Positions 7,022-13,774 of a stretch of 24,715 nucleotides of DNA are shown here, one piece after another. Position 1 is the first letter of the stretch. Each line of letters begins with the position of its first letter. The notes under the pieces were generated by a model that was not told where the DNA came from, did not search any database, and worked only from the letters and a program-made list of their open reading frames with translations. The position numbers were made by a program, and so were the translations under genes. Source of the DNA: Alkalicoccobacillus plakortidis (GTDB taxonomy: Bacteria; Bacillota; Bacilli; Bacillales; Bacillaceae_D); contig NZ_JAMQJY010000009.1 of NCBI RefSeq assembly GCF_023703085.1, positions 1 through 24,715 on the forward strand. The letters are read 5' to 3'.

Positions 7022-8176
7022 CTATTCTTTATTCCAGATTCGTAGATTTAAGTTTAATTCATCAACTAATTCCATTGCTCGGTTAATATCCTCGTAGTAC
7101 TCCGTGAATAACTCCTTGTCGATTGGTTGGTGCAAAGCAAATTCAAAGTGTTTTCTTCCTGTGTGAAGCATGAAGTACATTTTGCCATCAAGAAAGGAAA
7201 AGTAACTTTTGGCATGCTCTAAGGGTACAATAAACGCCTTTTCAGTGGTTATCCGACTTCGGTTACGGTTAACCAGCATGTCAACGCTATCCTTTAACGT
7301 ATCCATAGTAACAGCGCCTTGATTTACCTTATTTTTTCTTTGTTTCTGCGAGAAATCTAATAGCCTTTTCATAAATGCGGGCGTTAGAATATAACGAGCC
7401 TTGATCTCGTCTGAGGACTTTACTGTAAAGGTTTCATCAAAGGTCAAATCCATCGTCTCAACTGGTCTCAGCACAGCCTCATCTTCTTTTGTAAACAACT
7501 GAGCCAAAAAGCTTTTCTCTTTTTCTTTAGGCACAACCGTTGTCAGCCCCTGAAAGTCCTTATTAAAATCAGCGACAAAAAATAATCCTTGAAACACCGA
7601 ATAGGCCTTACGTGTCACGTTGCCTTCCCGATCTCTTGAGACCATTACTCTCTCTGCTGAAACCTCTGACAATTGAACCTTTGTACTCTGCTCGTCATCT
7701 CCAATTGCACCTGTCATATAGTCATCGCCTTTGTATGTAGAAAACTCATCAGCAAAAATATGAGCATCGATAAATTCCTGACGACTAACCGCATGATTTG
7801 GCATATAGGTAAATGTCGGGTGCATGAACCTAACCGTCCTTGCAAGTACCTCTTTTTTTAATCGGACAGCCAGCTCATCTCTTTTTTGATTAAACTCTTT
7901 GTAGTTTTTCTTTAATACAGGAGCAAAGATAAATAGGCCAAATAAAATTAAAAATAAATACGAAAAATCAATAATTGCGATCGCAATAGCTGCAATCAAA
8001 ACTGGAATCCAATATGTTTTGACGAGCTTCTTAAATGGATCAACTAGCTTTAACCTCTCAGCCTCGAGCTCCTCAACCACCTGCTTGAGCTCATTATCAT
8101 AAAAGGTATCAAACTCCTCTGGTGATTTTGAGAAACGTTCCAGCATATAGGCATCTTGGTATTCTTGAGTGCTCAT
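7022..8176 (-). CDS. DUF3137 domain membrane protein (copy 1)
   Basis: The 384-aa protein has a charged N-terminal helix (E-R-F-S-K-S-P-E-E-F), two close transmembrane segments at about residues 53-86, and a large soluble DUF3137 domain (F-I-D-A-H-I-F, Y-K-G-D-D-Y, V-F-Q-G-L-F-F-V-A-D-F-N-K, and D-G-K-M-Y-F-M-L-H near the C-terminus). DUF3137 proteins are often encoded beside lemA, as here. Their role, probably in envelope homeostasis, is not established. The start is fixed by AAAGGAGGAG three bases before ATG. It is clearly paralogous to the gene just upstream, sharing most motifs including the C-terminal D-I-N-R-A-M-x-L-V-D-x-x-N-L-N-L-R-I-W-N-K. Confidence 0.88.
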   Translation of the reverse strand: MSTQEYQDAYMLERFSKSPEEFDTFYDNELKQVVEELEAERLKLVDPFKKLVKTYWIPVLIAAIAIAIIDFSYLFLILFGLFIFAPVLKKNYKEFNQKRDELAVRLKKEVLARTVRFMHPTFTYMPNHAVSRQEFIDAHIFADEFSTYKGDDYMTGAIGDDEQSTKVQLSEVSAERVMVSRDREGNVTRKAYSVFQGLFFVADFNKDFQGLTTVVPKEKEKSFLAQLFTKEDEAVLRPVETMDLTFDETFTVKSSDEIKARYILTPAFMKRLLDFSQKQRKNKVNQGAVTMDTLKDSVDMLVNRNRSRITTEKAFIVPLEHAKSYFSFLDGKMYFMLHTGRKHFEFALHQPIDKELFTEYYEDINRAMELVDELNLNLRIWNKE

Positions 8177-8213
8177 GATCTCCTCCTTTTACGATTCTTC
8201 TGAACATAATGTT

Positions 8214-9347
8214 TCATTTATTCCAAATTCTAAGGTTCAAGTTCATGTCATCCACGAGTTGCATCGCCCGATTAATATCCTTGTAATACTCCACAAACAT
8301 CTTCTTATTTACCTTTTGATGAATATGGGATTCAAAATGGGACTGGTTAGTATGAAGCATAAAATACATTTTCCCATCTAAAAAGGAAAAGTAGCTTTTG
8401 GCTCTCTTAAGTGGTTTGGTATATTTCTTTGGAACCGGATGTCTGTCCATCTGTTCCAGGCTTTGTCTAGTGGCTTCTTTTTTGCGGTACTTTGCATTGG
8501 ATTTGTTTGATCGTTGATGCTTCGCAAATTCCATCAAGCGTTGTTTTAGTGCGGGTGTCAAAATGTATCTTGCTTTGATTTCATCCGTTGTTTTTACTGT
8601 AAACGTCTTATCAAATTCAATATCCATCGTTTCCATTTCTCTTAATATGCCTTCATCACGTTTCGTAAAAAAGCGCGAAATCCAGCTTTTTCTCTTTTCT
8701 TTTGGCACAATTGTGGTTAACCCTTCAAAGTCTTTATTGAAGTCTGCCATAAAAAACAACCCTTGAAAAGCGGCTTCTCGCCAACGTGTCACTCGCCTGC
8801 GATGCTCATAGGTAACAAGCTTATCTGCTGTCACCTCAGAGAAGTAAACCTTCGTTCGCTCTTCCCCTTCTCCCACATAACCTTCAACAAAATCATCACC
8901 TGAATAATAATCAAACTCGTCAGCAAAAATGTGGGCATCAACAAAATGCTTCGCCCGAATATAATGAGTAGGCTTATACGTAAAATGTTCATTCATAAAA
9001 TAAATAATCTTTGTGAGCAGCTCTTCTTTTATTCGTTCCTTCAGCTCTGCTTCCGTCTCTTTGAACTGCATTTCCCGCCTATGACCAACAAACAAATAAT
9101 AGGCGATCCATACTCCAGGTATCGCAAGTAGATTTTTTAGTTCAGCAAAGAAATAGATATACGCAGTAGCTGCCACAGTAAGTAACATTAAAATGAAATA
9201 AGGCCTTCGATGAGAACGGATTAGGTCTTTTCTCTCTGCCTCTAGTTCTTCTGCTAAATGATGCAGATCCTGATCATAAAAAGATTCAAACTCTTCCTCT
9301 GATTTAGAAAATCGCTCTAAATCATAAGCATCCTGATATTGCCTCAC
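8214..9347 (-). CDS. DUF3137 domain membrane protein (copy 2)
   Basis: This 377-aa paralogue of the downstream gene has the same order: Y-Q-D-A-Y-x-L-E-R-F-S-K-S, two transmembrane segments at about residues 45-85, Y-S-G-D-D-F, F-Q-G-L-F-F-M-A-D-F-N-K-D-F-E-G-L-T-T, and D-G-K-M-Y-F-M-L-H. A GTG at 9347 is a better start than ATG 9365. It has AGGGAG at seven bases, and it gives an N-terminus equal in length to that of copy 1; the ATG has only a poor ribosome site. The central linker (about residues 275-305) is more basic than in copy 1. Order is copy 2, copy 1, lemA on one strand with gaps under 40 bp, so one operon is likely. Confidence 0.87.
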   Translation of the reverse strand: MRQYQDAYDLERFSKSEEEFESFYDQDLHHLAEELEAERKDLIRSHRRPYFILMLLTVAATAYIYFFAELKNLLAIPGVWIAYYLFVGHRREMQFKETEAELKERIKEELLTKIIYFMNEHFTYKPTHYIRAKHFVDAHIFADEFDYYSGDDFVEGYVGEGEERTKVYFSEVTADKLVTYEHRRRVTRWREAAFQGLFFMADFNKDFEGLTTIVPKEKRKSWISRFFTKRDEGILREMETMDIEFDKTFTVKTTDEIKARYILTPALKQRLMEFAKHQRSNKSNAKYRKKEATRQSLEQMDRHPVPKKYTKPLKRAKSYFSFLDGKMYFMLHTNQSHFESHIHQKVNKKMFVEYYKDINRAMQLVDDMNLNLRIWNK

Positions 9348-9503
9348 CCTTCCACTCCCTTCCATTTAAGTCTCTCTTCTTATTCTGCCTGTTCCAGGTA
9401 ATCATTGCATGAGGACTGAGTATGATTTCACATAAATTTTCCAACAGGACTTATTTCCTTATCCTTTTTGAAACAAATATAAACATCTTTTTACATAGAC
9501 ACA

Positions 9504-9531
9504 GAAAAAACTTAAGCAGTTCACTTTAGTT
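9504..9531 (-). terminator. Imperfect intrinsic terminator after the SOS-box gene
   Basis: On the minus strand AACTAAAG and CTTAAGTT pair at 7 of 8 positions and run into six or more T. It suggests that the upstream 109-aa gene is transcribed separately from the DUF3137-lemA operon. Confidence 0.5.
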
Positions 9532-9860
9532 CAGTTCTTCACCGTTTTTTTCTTTAAATCATCCAGAACCTCTTCAACCTCTCGCTGGATGATTGCTTTT
9601 AACACTTGATGTTCAGAACGCCAACCCTTGTGATAGAGCGTGTACCCATAGAAATCTGTACTCGATGACGGCACCTTTGCAAGCTTCACTTGATGCTTAT
9701 GCATCTCCTTCTTTAACTCATGCAATTCCTTGCCAAGCTCATAAGACATCATTCTCAACCGCTCCGTTGGCAACTTCCTTAGATGCCTCTCAATGACATT
9801 ACGTGCTGTTGAACACACAATAAACCGATTCACTAATGGATACATGTCTTCTCTGATCAT
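9531..9860 (-). CDS. Uncharacterised 109-aa protein, candidate LexA-regulated gene
   Basis: The protein is soluble, basic and helical, with a dense charged stretch E-L-G-K-E-L-H-E-L-K-K-E-M-H-K-H (about residues 41-56), a short aromatic turn (D-F-Y-G-Y-T-L-Y-H-K-G-W), and a final amphipathic helix (R-E-V-E-E-V-L-D-D-L-K-K-K). I recognise no family. ATG 9860 has an AAGGTGG site eight bases upstream. The most informative feature is its promoter, where a perfect GAAC-ATAT-GTTC LexA box lies between -35 and -10; that predicts induction by DNA damage. The single Cys is at residue 16. It might be a DNA-binding or checkpoint-type small protein, but that is only inference from context. Confidence 0.72.
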   Translation of the reverse strand: MIREDMYPLVNRFIVCSTARNVIERHLRKLPTERLRMMSYELGKELHELKKEMHKHQVKLAKVPSSSTDFYGYTLYHKGWRSEHQVLKAIIQREVEEVLDDLKKKTVKN

Positions 9861-9884
9861 CCGTTATCCCACCTTATAATAAGT

Positions 9885-9914
9885 AGTATAACCGAACATA
9901 TGTTCTTTATTCAA
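9885..9914 (-). promoter_or_regulatory. SOS promoter: LexA/DinR box inside a sigma-A promoter
   Basis: The -35 TTGAAT (9914-9909), an 18-bp spacer, and -10 TATACT (9890-9885) are readable on the minus strand. The spacer holds CGAACATATGTTC, including the perfect palindrome GAACATATGTTC at 9894-9905. This matches the Bacillus SOS consensus GAAC-N4-GTTC in a position where LexA would block RNA polymerase. Confidence 0.78.
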
Positions 9915-9930
9915 CTGGAAAATAATACAC

Positions 9931-9959
9931 AAAAAAACAGCGACACTACTCTGCCGCTG
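9931..9959 (-). terminator. Intrinsic terminator of the Pmp3-like gene
   Basis: On the minus strand CAGCGGCA and TGTCGCTG form an 8-bp stem with one G-T pair, followed at once by seven T. It begins nine bases after the stop codon. Confidence 0.88.
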
Positions 9960-9968
9960 CAAATTCAC

Positions 9969-10154
9969 TTATCTATGACTTCCATATTTCTTCGCCCTCT
10001 GATCGGCTTTCTTATCCGCAACAACTAAACAAGCATGAATGGCTCCTGGGACCCAAAAGCACAAGGTTAAAATAAAGTTTAGCACTGCTTGAAATGGTTT
10101 TCCTACAAGCAAAACAGCAACTGGCGGTAAGAGAATCGCAAGTAAATATAACAT
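9969..10154 (-). CDS. YqaE/Pmp3 family small membrane protein (UPF0057)
   Basis: The 61-aa protein has the two-helix Pmp3 pattern: L-L-A-I-L-L-P-P-V-A-V-L-L, then G-K-P-F-Q-A-V-L-N-F-I-L-T-L-C-F-W-V-P-G-A-I-H-A. The L-P-P-x-A-V motif and W-x-P-G-x-I-H-A are diagnostic. The C-terminus is short and basic. Pmp3 proteins are plasma membrane proteolipids tied to salt and pH tolerance in fungi and plants; bacterial roles are little studied. A GAGGGTGG ribosome site precedes the start by about seven bases. A sigma-B-type promoter lies upstream, consistent with stress induction, and the gene ends in its own terminator, so it is monocistronic. Confidence 0.92.
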   Translation of the reverse strand: MLYLLAILLPPVAVLLVGKPFQAVLNFILTLCFWVPGAIHACLVVADKKADQRAKKYGSHR

Positions 10155-10199
10155 GATGTATCCACCCTCTTGAGTAAATTAAACAAACGTTTACTTAAA

Positions 10200-10224
10200 T
10201 TTCCCCGTTTCTCTTAATTTAAAC
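10200..10224 (-). promoter_or_regulatory. Candidate sigma-B promoter of the Pmp3-like gene
   Basis: On the minus strand a perfect -35 GTTTAA (10224-10219), a 13-bp spacer and GGGAAA (10205-10200) match the general stress consensus GTTTAA-N12-15-GGGTAT. The predicted leader is about 40 bases. Confidence 0.65.
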
Positions 10225-10302
10225 GTTTTAAAAATACGTTCTCCACTATATGGAATTTTCATAGTATAATACTGCTATAATGTTTTAATTAAAGGAGCGA
10301 CT

Positions 10303-10842
10303 ATGAAAACAAGACATTTGATTATGTTTTTAATTGTATTTCTATCGGCTATTACTGTGTATGGTTACTATTCAGCCCAAACAGCCTCGGATTATGACAA
10401 AATTAATGAGACTTTCACAAACGAAATTGCCACATCACCAGATTATTGCATCTTGATGAATATACCGGCACAAGAAGGCTCACCTGCTGTCATTGCTTTT
10501 TTTGAAACAGGAGATCAAAAAGAAATAGGAATGCTCGAATATACACTGAAGGATCAATCCTTCATAACAGTTCCAAAGGAAGATGAAGATGTTTCCGCCT
10601 TTTTACTCAGAGGACAATATCAAACATTAATTGGAGCGCACATTCCCAAAACACTTGCAGAAGACATGGATATCGCGTATGTCTCCTATTACGATCAAAA
10701 AGAAGGCCAATCCTATATCAAGCCTATTGAAGATGACGACGAACCTTATTATTTCATTACCTGGGTTGATCTAGAACAAGACATTTTCGAACTAACATTT
10801 TTAGATTCTAACAAAAATGAATTATTTAAGAGAGAGCTTTGA
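10303..10842 (+). CDS. Hypothetical N-terminally anchored extracytoplasmic protein
   Basis: The 179-aa protein begins M-K-T-R-H then a hydrophobic helix (L-I-M-F-L-I-V-F-L-S-A-I-T-V-Y-G-Y), a signal anchor or signal peptide. The rest is acidic and polar with D/E-rich segments (K-E-D-E-D-V, E-D-D-D-E), as expected for a protein exposed outside the membrane. No family is recognised. A strong AAAGGAG site supports ATG 10303, and -10-like TATAAT hexamers occur at 10265 and 10276. The next gene starts 16 bases after its stop with its own ribosome site, so the two probably form an operon. Confidence 0.78.
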   Translation: MKTRHLIMFLIVFLSAITVYGYYSAQTASDYDKINETFTNEIATSPDYCILMNIPAQEGSPAVIAFFETGDQKEIGMLEYTLKDQSFITVPKEDEDVSAFLLRGQYQTLIGAHIPKTLAEDMDIAYVSYYDQKEGQSYIKPIEDDDEPYYFITWVDLEQDIFELTFLDSNKNELFKREL

Positions 10843-10858
10843 GAAGGAGCGTCTTGCT

Positions 10859-11131
10859 ATGTTTAAATTTTTCACCATCTTCATTCACTGCCTCTATCTA
10901 TTAGCTATTACTGTCATTATGGTAGGAGCTGAATTCTCTGTAGCTGCACCTGATACAGAAAGGAATTATGGGGTTCTATACATTCTGGTCCTGCTTGTGA
11001 TGCTTATTATTGCTTTTTCTTGGTGGCTAAATTTGCGGCTACGACGGGTTTGGATTTTGCTTATATCATTCGTTGCGATTCCATTTATTTTTCAATATGC
11101 GATTCATCTTTCGTTGGTGTTTGGGTATTAA
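10859..11131 (+). CDS. Hypothetical three-helix membrane protein
   Basis: The 90-aa protein has three hydrophobic segments: F-F-T-I-F-I-H-C-L-Y-L-L-A-I-T-V-I, V-L-Y-I-L-V-L-L-V-M-L-I-I-A-F-S, and R-V-W-I-L-L-I-S-F-V-A-I-P-F-I-F. A short basic loop L-R-L-R-R lies between the last two. The ATG at 10859 is chosen because AGAAGGAG sits nine bases before it; a possible ATG at 10817 overlaps the previous gene and lacks a site. No function can be assigned. It is likely co-expressed with the preceding anchored protein. Confidence 0.7.
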   Translation: MFKFFTIFIHCLYLLAITVIMVGAEFSVAAPDTERNYGVLYILVLLVMLIIAFSWWLNLRLRRVWILLISFVAIPFIFQYAIHLSLVFGY

Positions 11132-11205
11132 AAAATCCTAAGCTGTGTCATGTGTAGTGGCAGCGGAGAATAAAAATGTAAGGGTAAAAGAGAGGCGGTA
11201 ATCAT

Positions 11206-11616
11206 TTGGATAAGAAAAAGTTAGTATTCTTTTTTTTACTGGTTATTTCTTTTATATTAGTAGGTTGTTCGATTGAAAATGATAATTCAGTTAGTCCACC
11301 AACAGTTGAAGAGATCATAACGAAAAACCCAGATGCTGATATTTTTATGTTCAGAGGCGTGATATACGAGGCTAATATTGATTGGATTGATGAATTAACT
11401 CTAATTAAAGGTGAAAAGATTGGAGAAATCACAGAACAAGCCGTTGATGATCATTATAAGTATAAGGATGGGATGGCAAATAAATTATCAGTAGGGGCAA
11501 TCATTTATGAGGTAGAAGAGAGTAGTGCACGCGAAAACAACACATACGGAAACGGTGTCGTAATTGTAGATGATCATGGGGAACAAAAATATTATATGGC
11601 TAATATGGAAGGATAA
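11206..11616 (+). CDS. Hypothetical lipoprotein
   Basis: The 136-aa protein starts M-D-K-K-K followed by a hydrophobic core and the lipobox I-L-V-G-C with the lipidated Cys at residue 21, so it should be exported, diacylated and held on the outer face of the membrane. The mature part is acidic and has no recognised domain; N-G-V-V-I-V-D-D-H-G-E suggests a small beta-rich fold. The start is TTG at 11206 with GAGGCGG upstream; no ATG lies close enough. It stands alone, 75 bp after the preceding gene. Confidence 0.8.
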   Translation: MDKKKLVFFFLLVISFILVGCSIENDNSVSPPTVEEIITKNPDADIFMFRGVIYEANIDWIDELTLIKGEKIGEITEQAVDDHYKYKDGMANKLSVGAIIYEVEESSARENNTYGNGVVIVDDHGEQKYYMANMEG

Positions 11617-11633
11617 TTGGTCTATTTATGGAA

Positions 11634-11677
11634 CGCTATAAGAAAATTTGTAGTCGCATCATATTTAAGTTATAGCG
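11634..11677. repeat. Inverted repeat CGCTATAA / TTATAGCG
   Basis: Perfect 8-bp arms are separated by 28 bases in the gap after the lipoprotein gene. There is no T-run directly after the right arm, so it is not a clean intrinsic terminator. It may be a weak terminator or a protein site. Confidence 0.4.
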
Positions 11678-11711
11678 ATTGGCCTGGTCTTTTAAAAATA
11701 ATAAGATAAAC

Positions 11712-12074
11712 TTAATAAGATTGCTTACCAGGAATCACTCCCCGAACCCCACCTCTTGGCTTTTCTACATCACCAGAGTACCGCGGAATGAGGTGGATAT
11801 GACAATGGAAAATGGTTTGCCCAGCTTCCTCACCACAATTTGCTCCAATATTAAAAGCATCCGGCTTAAAGTGCTGATCTATGTATACTTTCCCTTTAAT
11901 CATTAACTCGTCCATCGCCGCCTTCTCCTCTAGAGATAAACCAAAATAATCATCCACGTGTCGCCTTGGAATAATTAAAAGATGTCCCCGATTCACCGGA
12001 TACGTATCAAAAAAACAAAGTGCCAAGTCGTTTTCAAGAAGTGGTTCTTTGATTGTGCAGAATGGGCAGGTCAT
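11712..12074 (-). CDS. HIT family nucleotide-binding hydrolase
   Basis: The 120-aa protein carries the histidine triad F-H-C-H-I-H-L-I-P (H90, H92, H94), whose central histidine forms the nucleotidyl intermediate in this family. The N-terminal C-P-F-C pair (C3, C6) is a probable zinc site, and N-R-G-H-L-L-I-I-P is the conserved alpha-phosphate-side strand. HIT proteins hydrolyse nucleoside phosphoramidates or dinucleoside polyphosphates; the exact substrate is unknown. GGAGGGA five bases upstream supports the start. The upstream region is occupied by tandem repeats, so the promoter must lie close to the gene or beyond the array. Confidence 0.93.
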   Translation of the reverse strand: MTCPFCTIKEPLLENDLALCFFDTYPVNRGHLLIIPRRHVDDYFGLSLEEKAAMDELMIKGKVYIDQHFKPDAFNIGANCGEEAGQTIFHCHIHLIPRYSGDVEKPRGGVRGVIPGKQSY

Positions 12075-12123
12075 TTATTTCCCTCCGTCTAGTATGTAGA
12101 GCTTGAGTACTTTCAGTGTTTTT

Positions 12124-12260
12124 GAGCATTGCAGGGGTATTTTTGAGCATTTATAAAATTTATGAGCTGCGCGTGTCTAGTTTCGCGCACTTTTCAGGAT
12201 TCTCGCGCATCACGTCCCTGTTTCCGCGCACCTCTGCTCCTTTCCCGCGCATTCATTGAC
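12124..12260. repeat. Degenerate 20/21-bp tandem array A
   Basis: Seven cores occur at 12124, 12145, 12164, 12185, 12205, 12226 and 12247 (steps 21, 19, 21, 20, 21, 21). The first cores read GAGCAT/GAGCTG and the last four GCGCAC or GCGCAT, alternating C and T. Each core is preceded by a T-rich stretch and followed by about 10 variable bases. The array fills the gap between the HIT gene start and the end of the 96-aa gene. It does not look like a terminator or CRISPR. Confidence 0.7.
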
Positions 12261-12265
12261 CCACA

Positions 12266-12556
12266 TCAGTCTTCAATCGACGTATCTATCAATTTCTCAT
12301 ATTCTAGAAACCTTCTAAACAGCAAACACCCGCGCTCATACGTTAGTTCTTCATTTAATGTGGAAATCGTATCCACGAGTAGTCCAAAGGATGAGTCATA
12401 TGAATAAGTACCATTAACTTTAAGCTGATAGAAATCTTGGTCAAAGAACAAACACCATTTCGGTTCCCCTAATACCTTGAAAAAAATCCCTTCAAGATCC
12501 TTACCATCTTCATAATACCCTACGTGTAAATGTAGCGAGTCGTCGAAAGTATACAT
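12266..12556 (-). CDS. Hypothetical 96-aa protein coupled to a VOC gene
   Basis: The 96-aa acidic, soluble protein is rich in aromatic residues (W-C-L-F-F-D-Q-D-F-Y). No family is recognised. Its ATG at 12556 has no ribosome site but lies one base after the TAA of the VOC gene, so translation probably depends on termination-reinitiation. It ends in front of tandem array A, and no terminator is evident. The coupling hints at a joint role with the VOC protein, which remains untested. Confidence 0.65.
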   Translation of the reverse strand: MYTFDDSLHLHVGYYEDGKDLEGIFFKVLGEPKWCLFFDQDFYQLKVNGTYSYDSSFGLLVDTISTLNEELTYERGCLLFRRFLEYEKLIDTSIED

Positions 12557-12557
12557 G

Positions 12558-12908
12558 TTAGTTGTTGTACGACTCGTTTGAGAAGTCGATTAATCTTACT
12601 ATATTTTTAGAGGTGTCTTGAAAAATAGTATATCTTCCAGGCGGAATATCGATTGGGGTCCGGATGAAGTCTAATTTTTCTTTATTCTGATCATAAAATT
12701 CATCCACACTCTCAACCAAAAATACTCCTCCTGCGGTTAAGCTGTCTTCGCCAACCTCCAGCATTAACTGTACTTCCGTTTCTGGCAGCTTTAATGAAAC
12801 CGTATGATCCCCTTCCCTCCAAGCCTCTTCAAAACCAAGAGTATCACGGTAAAAATCCAGTGACTTCTTTAGATTCTGTACTGGGTGCGATAGAAATAGT
12901 AGCTTCAT
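12558..12908 (-). CDS. VOC family protein (glyoxalase/bleomycin resistance superfamily)
   Basis: The 116-aa protein follows the VOC pattern: L-F-L-S-H-P-V-Q-N-L-K-K-S-L-D-F-Y-R-D-T-L-G-F at the start, V-S-L-K-L-P-E-T-E-V-Q-L-M-L in the first half, and G-R-Y-T-I-F-Q-D-T-S-K-N-I-V-R-L-I-D-F at the end. The usual H and E metal ligands are replaced in part (H9 is present; the final strand has V-R-L rather than W-E-L), so it may bind without glyoxalase chemistry. The second ATG, 12908, is preferred: GAGGAG lies seven bases before it but overlaps the first. Its leader lies on top of the breakpoint of the CtaG-like remnant. Confidence 0.8.
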   Translation of the reverse strand: MKLLFLSHPVQNLKKSLDFYRDTLGFEEAWREGDHTVSLKLPETEVQLMLEVGEDSLTAGGVFLVESVDEFYDQNKEKLDFIRTPIDIPPGRYTIFQDTSKNIVRLIDFSNESYNN

Positions 12909-12910
12909 AA

Positions 12911-13168
12911 TCATTCTCCTCAGCTGTCCTCATATTGGCACTTGCCGCTCATGGTATTTTATCAAAGTACCTCTATGCGACTCCTCCTAACGGCGTTCCG
13001 GATGAACAAGCTAGAATTGGCAGTCAGATTATGTATTATGGTGGAGACGCTGTAGATCTTGTTATAATCTTTATCCTCTGCTGGCATTGGTTCAAAGCGA
13101 CCCGCCCGAAAGTGGCCTGGAACAAAGGGAAACAGCCACTATTAATTATTCATAACAAAAAGCAGTAG
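12911..13168 (+). pseudogene. 3' remnant of a CtaG-like cytochrome c oxidase assembly gene
   Basis: The open frame reads A-V-L-I-L-A-L-A-A-H-G-I-L-S-K-Y-L-Y-A, a D-E-Q-A-R-I-G-S-Q-I-M-Y-Y-G-G-D segment and a last transmembrane helix (V-D-L-V-I-I-F-I-L-C-W-H-W-F). This matches the end of PF09678 (caa3_CtaG) proteins, where a Q-x-x-G-x-x-I-M pattern precedes the last helix. Normal members have several further helices, all missing here. The frame is closed by TAA at 12908-12910, exactly at the start codon of the opposite VOC gene. There is no ribosome site for the TTG at 12935. Its own terminator follows. I read it as a deletion remnant; family assignment is from memory. Confidence 0.6.
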
Positions 13169-13190
13169 ATATCTGTCGTCTACTGCTTTT
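13158..13190. terminator. Bidirectional terminator, 12-bp stem
   Basis: AAAAGCAGTAGA and TCTACTGCTTTT pair perfectly around a 9-base loop. It contains the stop codon of the CtaG-like remnant and faces the end of the GNAT gene. Confidence 0.9.
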
Positions 13191-13222
13191 CTGTGTTTTC
13201 AGATTGCTAGACCTTCAACTCT

Positions 13223-13750
13223 TTAATTCCGCACCGCCTCATAATCCTCTCGCAGCACCGACATGATAATCTCATCTGAGTACTGCCCGTTTATATAGAG
13301 TGATTGCCTAAGTCTACCTTCTTCAGTAAAACCGGCTTTTTTATAGGCGCGGTAACCTCGAAGGTTGTGAGAGTAGACTTCAAGCTGCAATCGGTTTAGC
13401 TTCAGCTCTTCAAAGGCAAACGCGACAGCTTGTTTGACGGCTTCCGTTCCGTAGCCTTTACCTGCGATATCGGTTCTATGCAAGGAGATTCTGAATACTG
13501 CTTTGTGGTTATCTTTCTCAATATCGACTATCGCTAAATCACCGATGAGTTCGTCGTTCTTAGACAGACAGATAGCAAAGTCATAACGCGTGTCGTCCTC
13601 TTCGCATGTTTCATAATGCTTTTGCACCTGATCAAACGTGATGGTTTTTTTGGTTCCGGTCATATAGAGAATTTCTTCATTATCAAGAGATTTAAATATA
13701 CTACTAAGATCTTCAGGCTTAAGCTTTCTTAAAAAAATAGACTTGGACAT
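13223..13750 (-). CDS. GNAT family N-acetyltransferase (RimJ/RimL type)
   Basis: The 175-aa protein is an acetyl-CoA-dependent acyltransferase of the RimJ/RimL/SpeG-like branch. It shows L-R-K-L-K-P-E-D at the start, I-G-D-L-A-I-V-D-I at about residue 70, the acetyl-CoA loop G-K-G-Y-G-T-E-A-V at about 97-105, and the conserved R-L-Q-L-E-V-Y-S-H-N-L-R-G-Y-R-A-Y-K-K-A-G-F motif B near 125-146. Substrates range from ribosomal protein N-termini to polyamines and amino acids, and cannot be fixed here. ATG 13750 is preferred over GTG 13759 because GAGGTG lies six bases before it. It lies 24 bp downstream of the ABC operon on the same strand and may be co-transcribed. Confidence 0.92.
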   Translation of the reverse strand: MSKSIFLRKLKPEDLSSIFKSLDNEEILYMTGTKKTITFDQVQKHYETCEEDDTRYDFAICLSKNDELIGDLAIVDIEKDNHKAVFRISLHRTDIAGKGYGTEAVKQAVAFAFEELKLNRLQLEVYSHNLRGYRAYKKAGFTEEGRLRQSLYINGQYSDEIIMSVLREDYEAVRN

Positions 13751-13774
13751 GCGGATCACCTCAATCTTAGAATC

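Noticed and set aside
8202..8214. GAACATAATGTTT as a second LexA box
   Set aside because: The spacer is five bases rather than four and the right half-site is GTTT; it lies between two genes of one operon.
9366..9503. GTTTAT-N14-GGATAA as a sigma-B promoter for the DUF3137-lemA operon
   Set aside because: Both hexamers deviate from the consensus and no better sigma-A promoter was clear; the evidence is too weak to list.
10180..10200. AAACGTTT region as a catabolite-responsive (cre) site
   Set aside because: It fails the consensus at both outer ends; it is better explained as AT-rich leader next to the sigma-B-like promoter.
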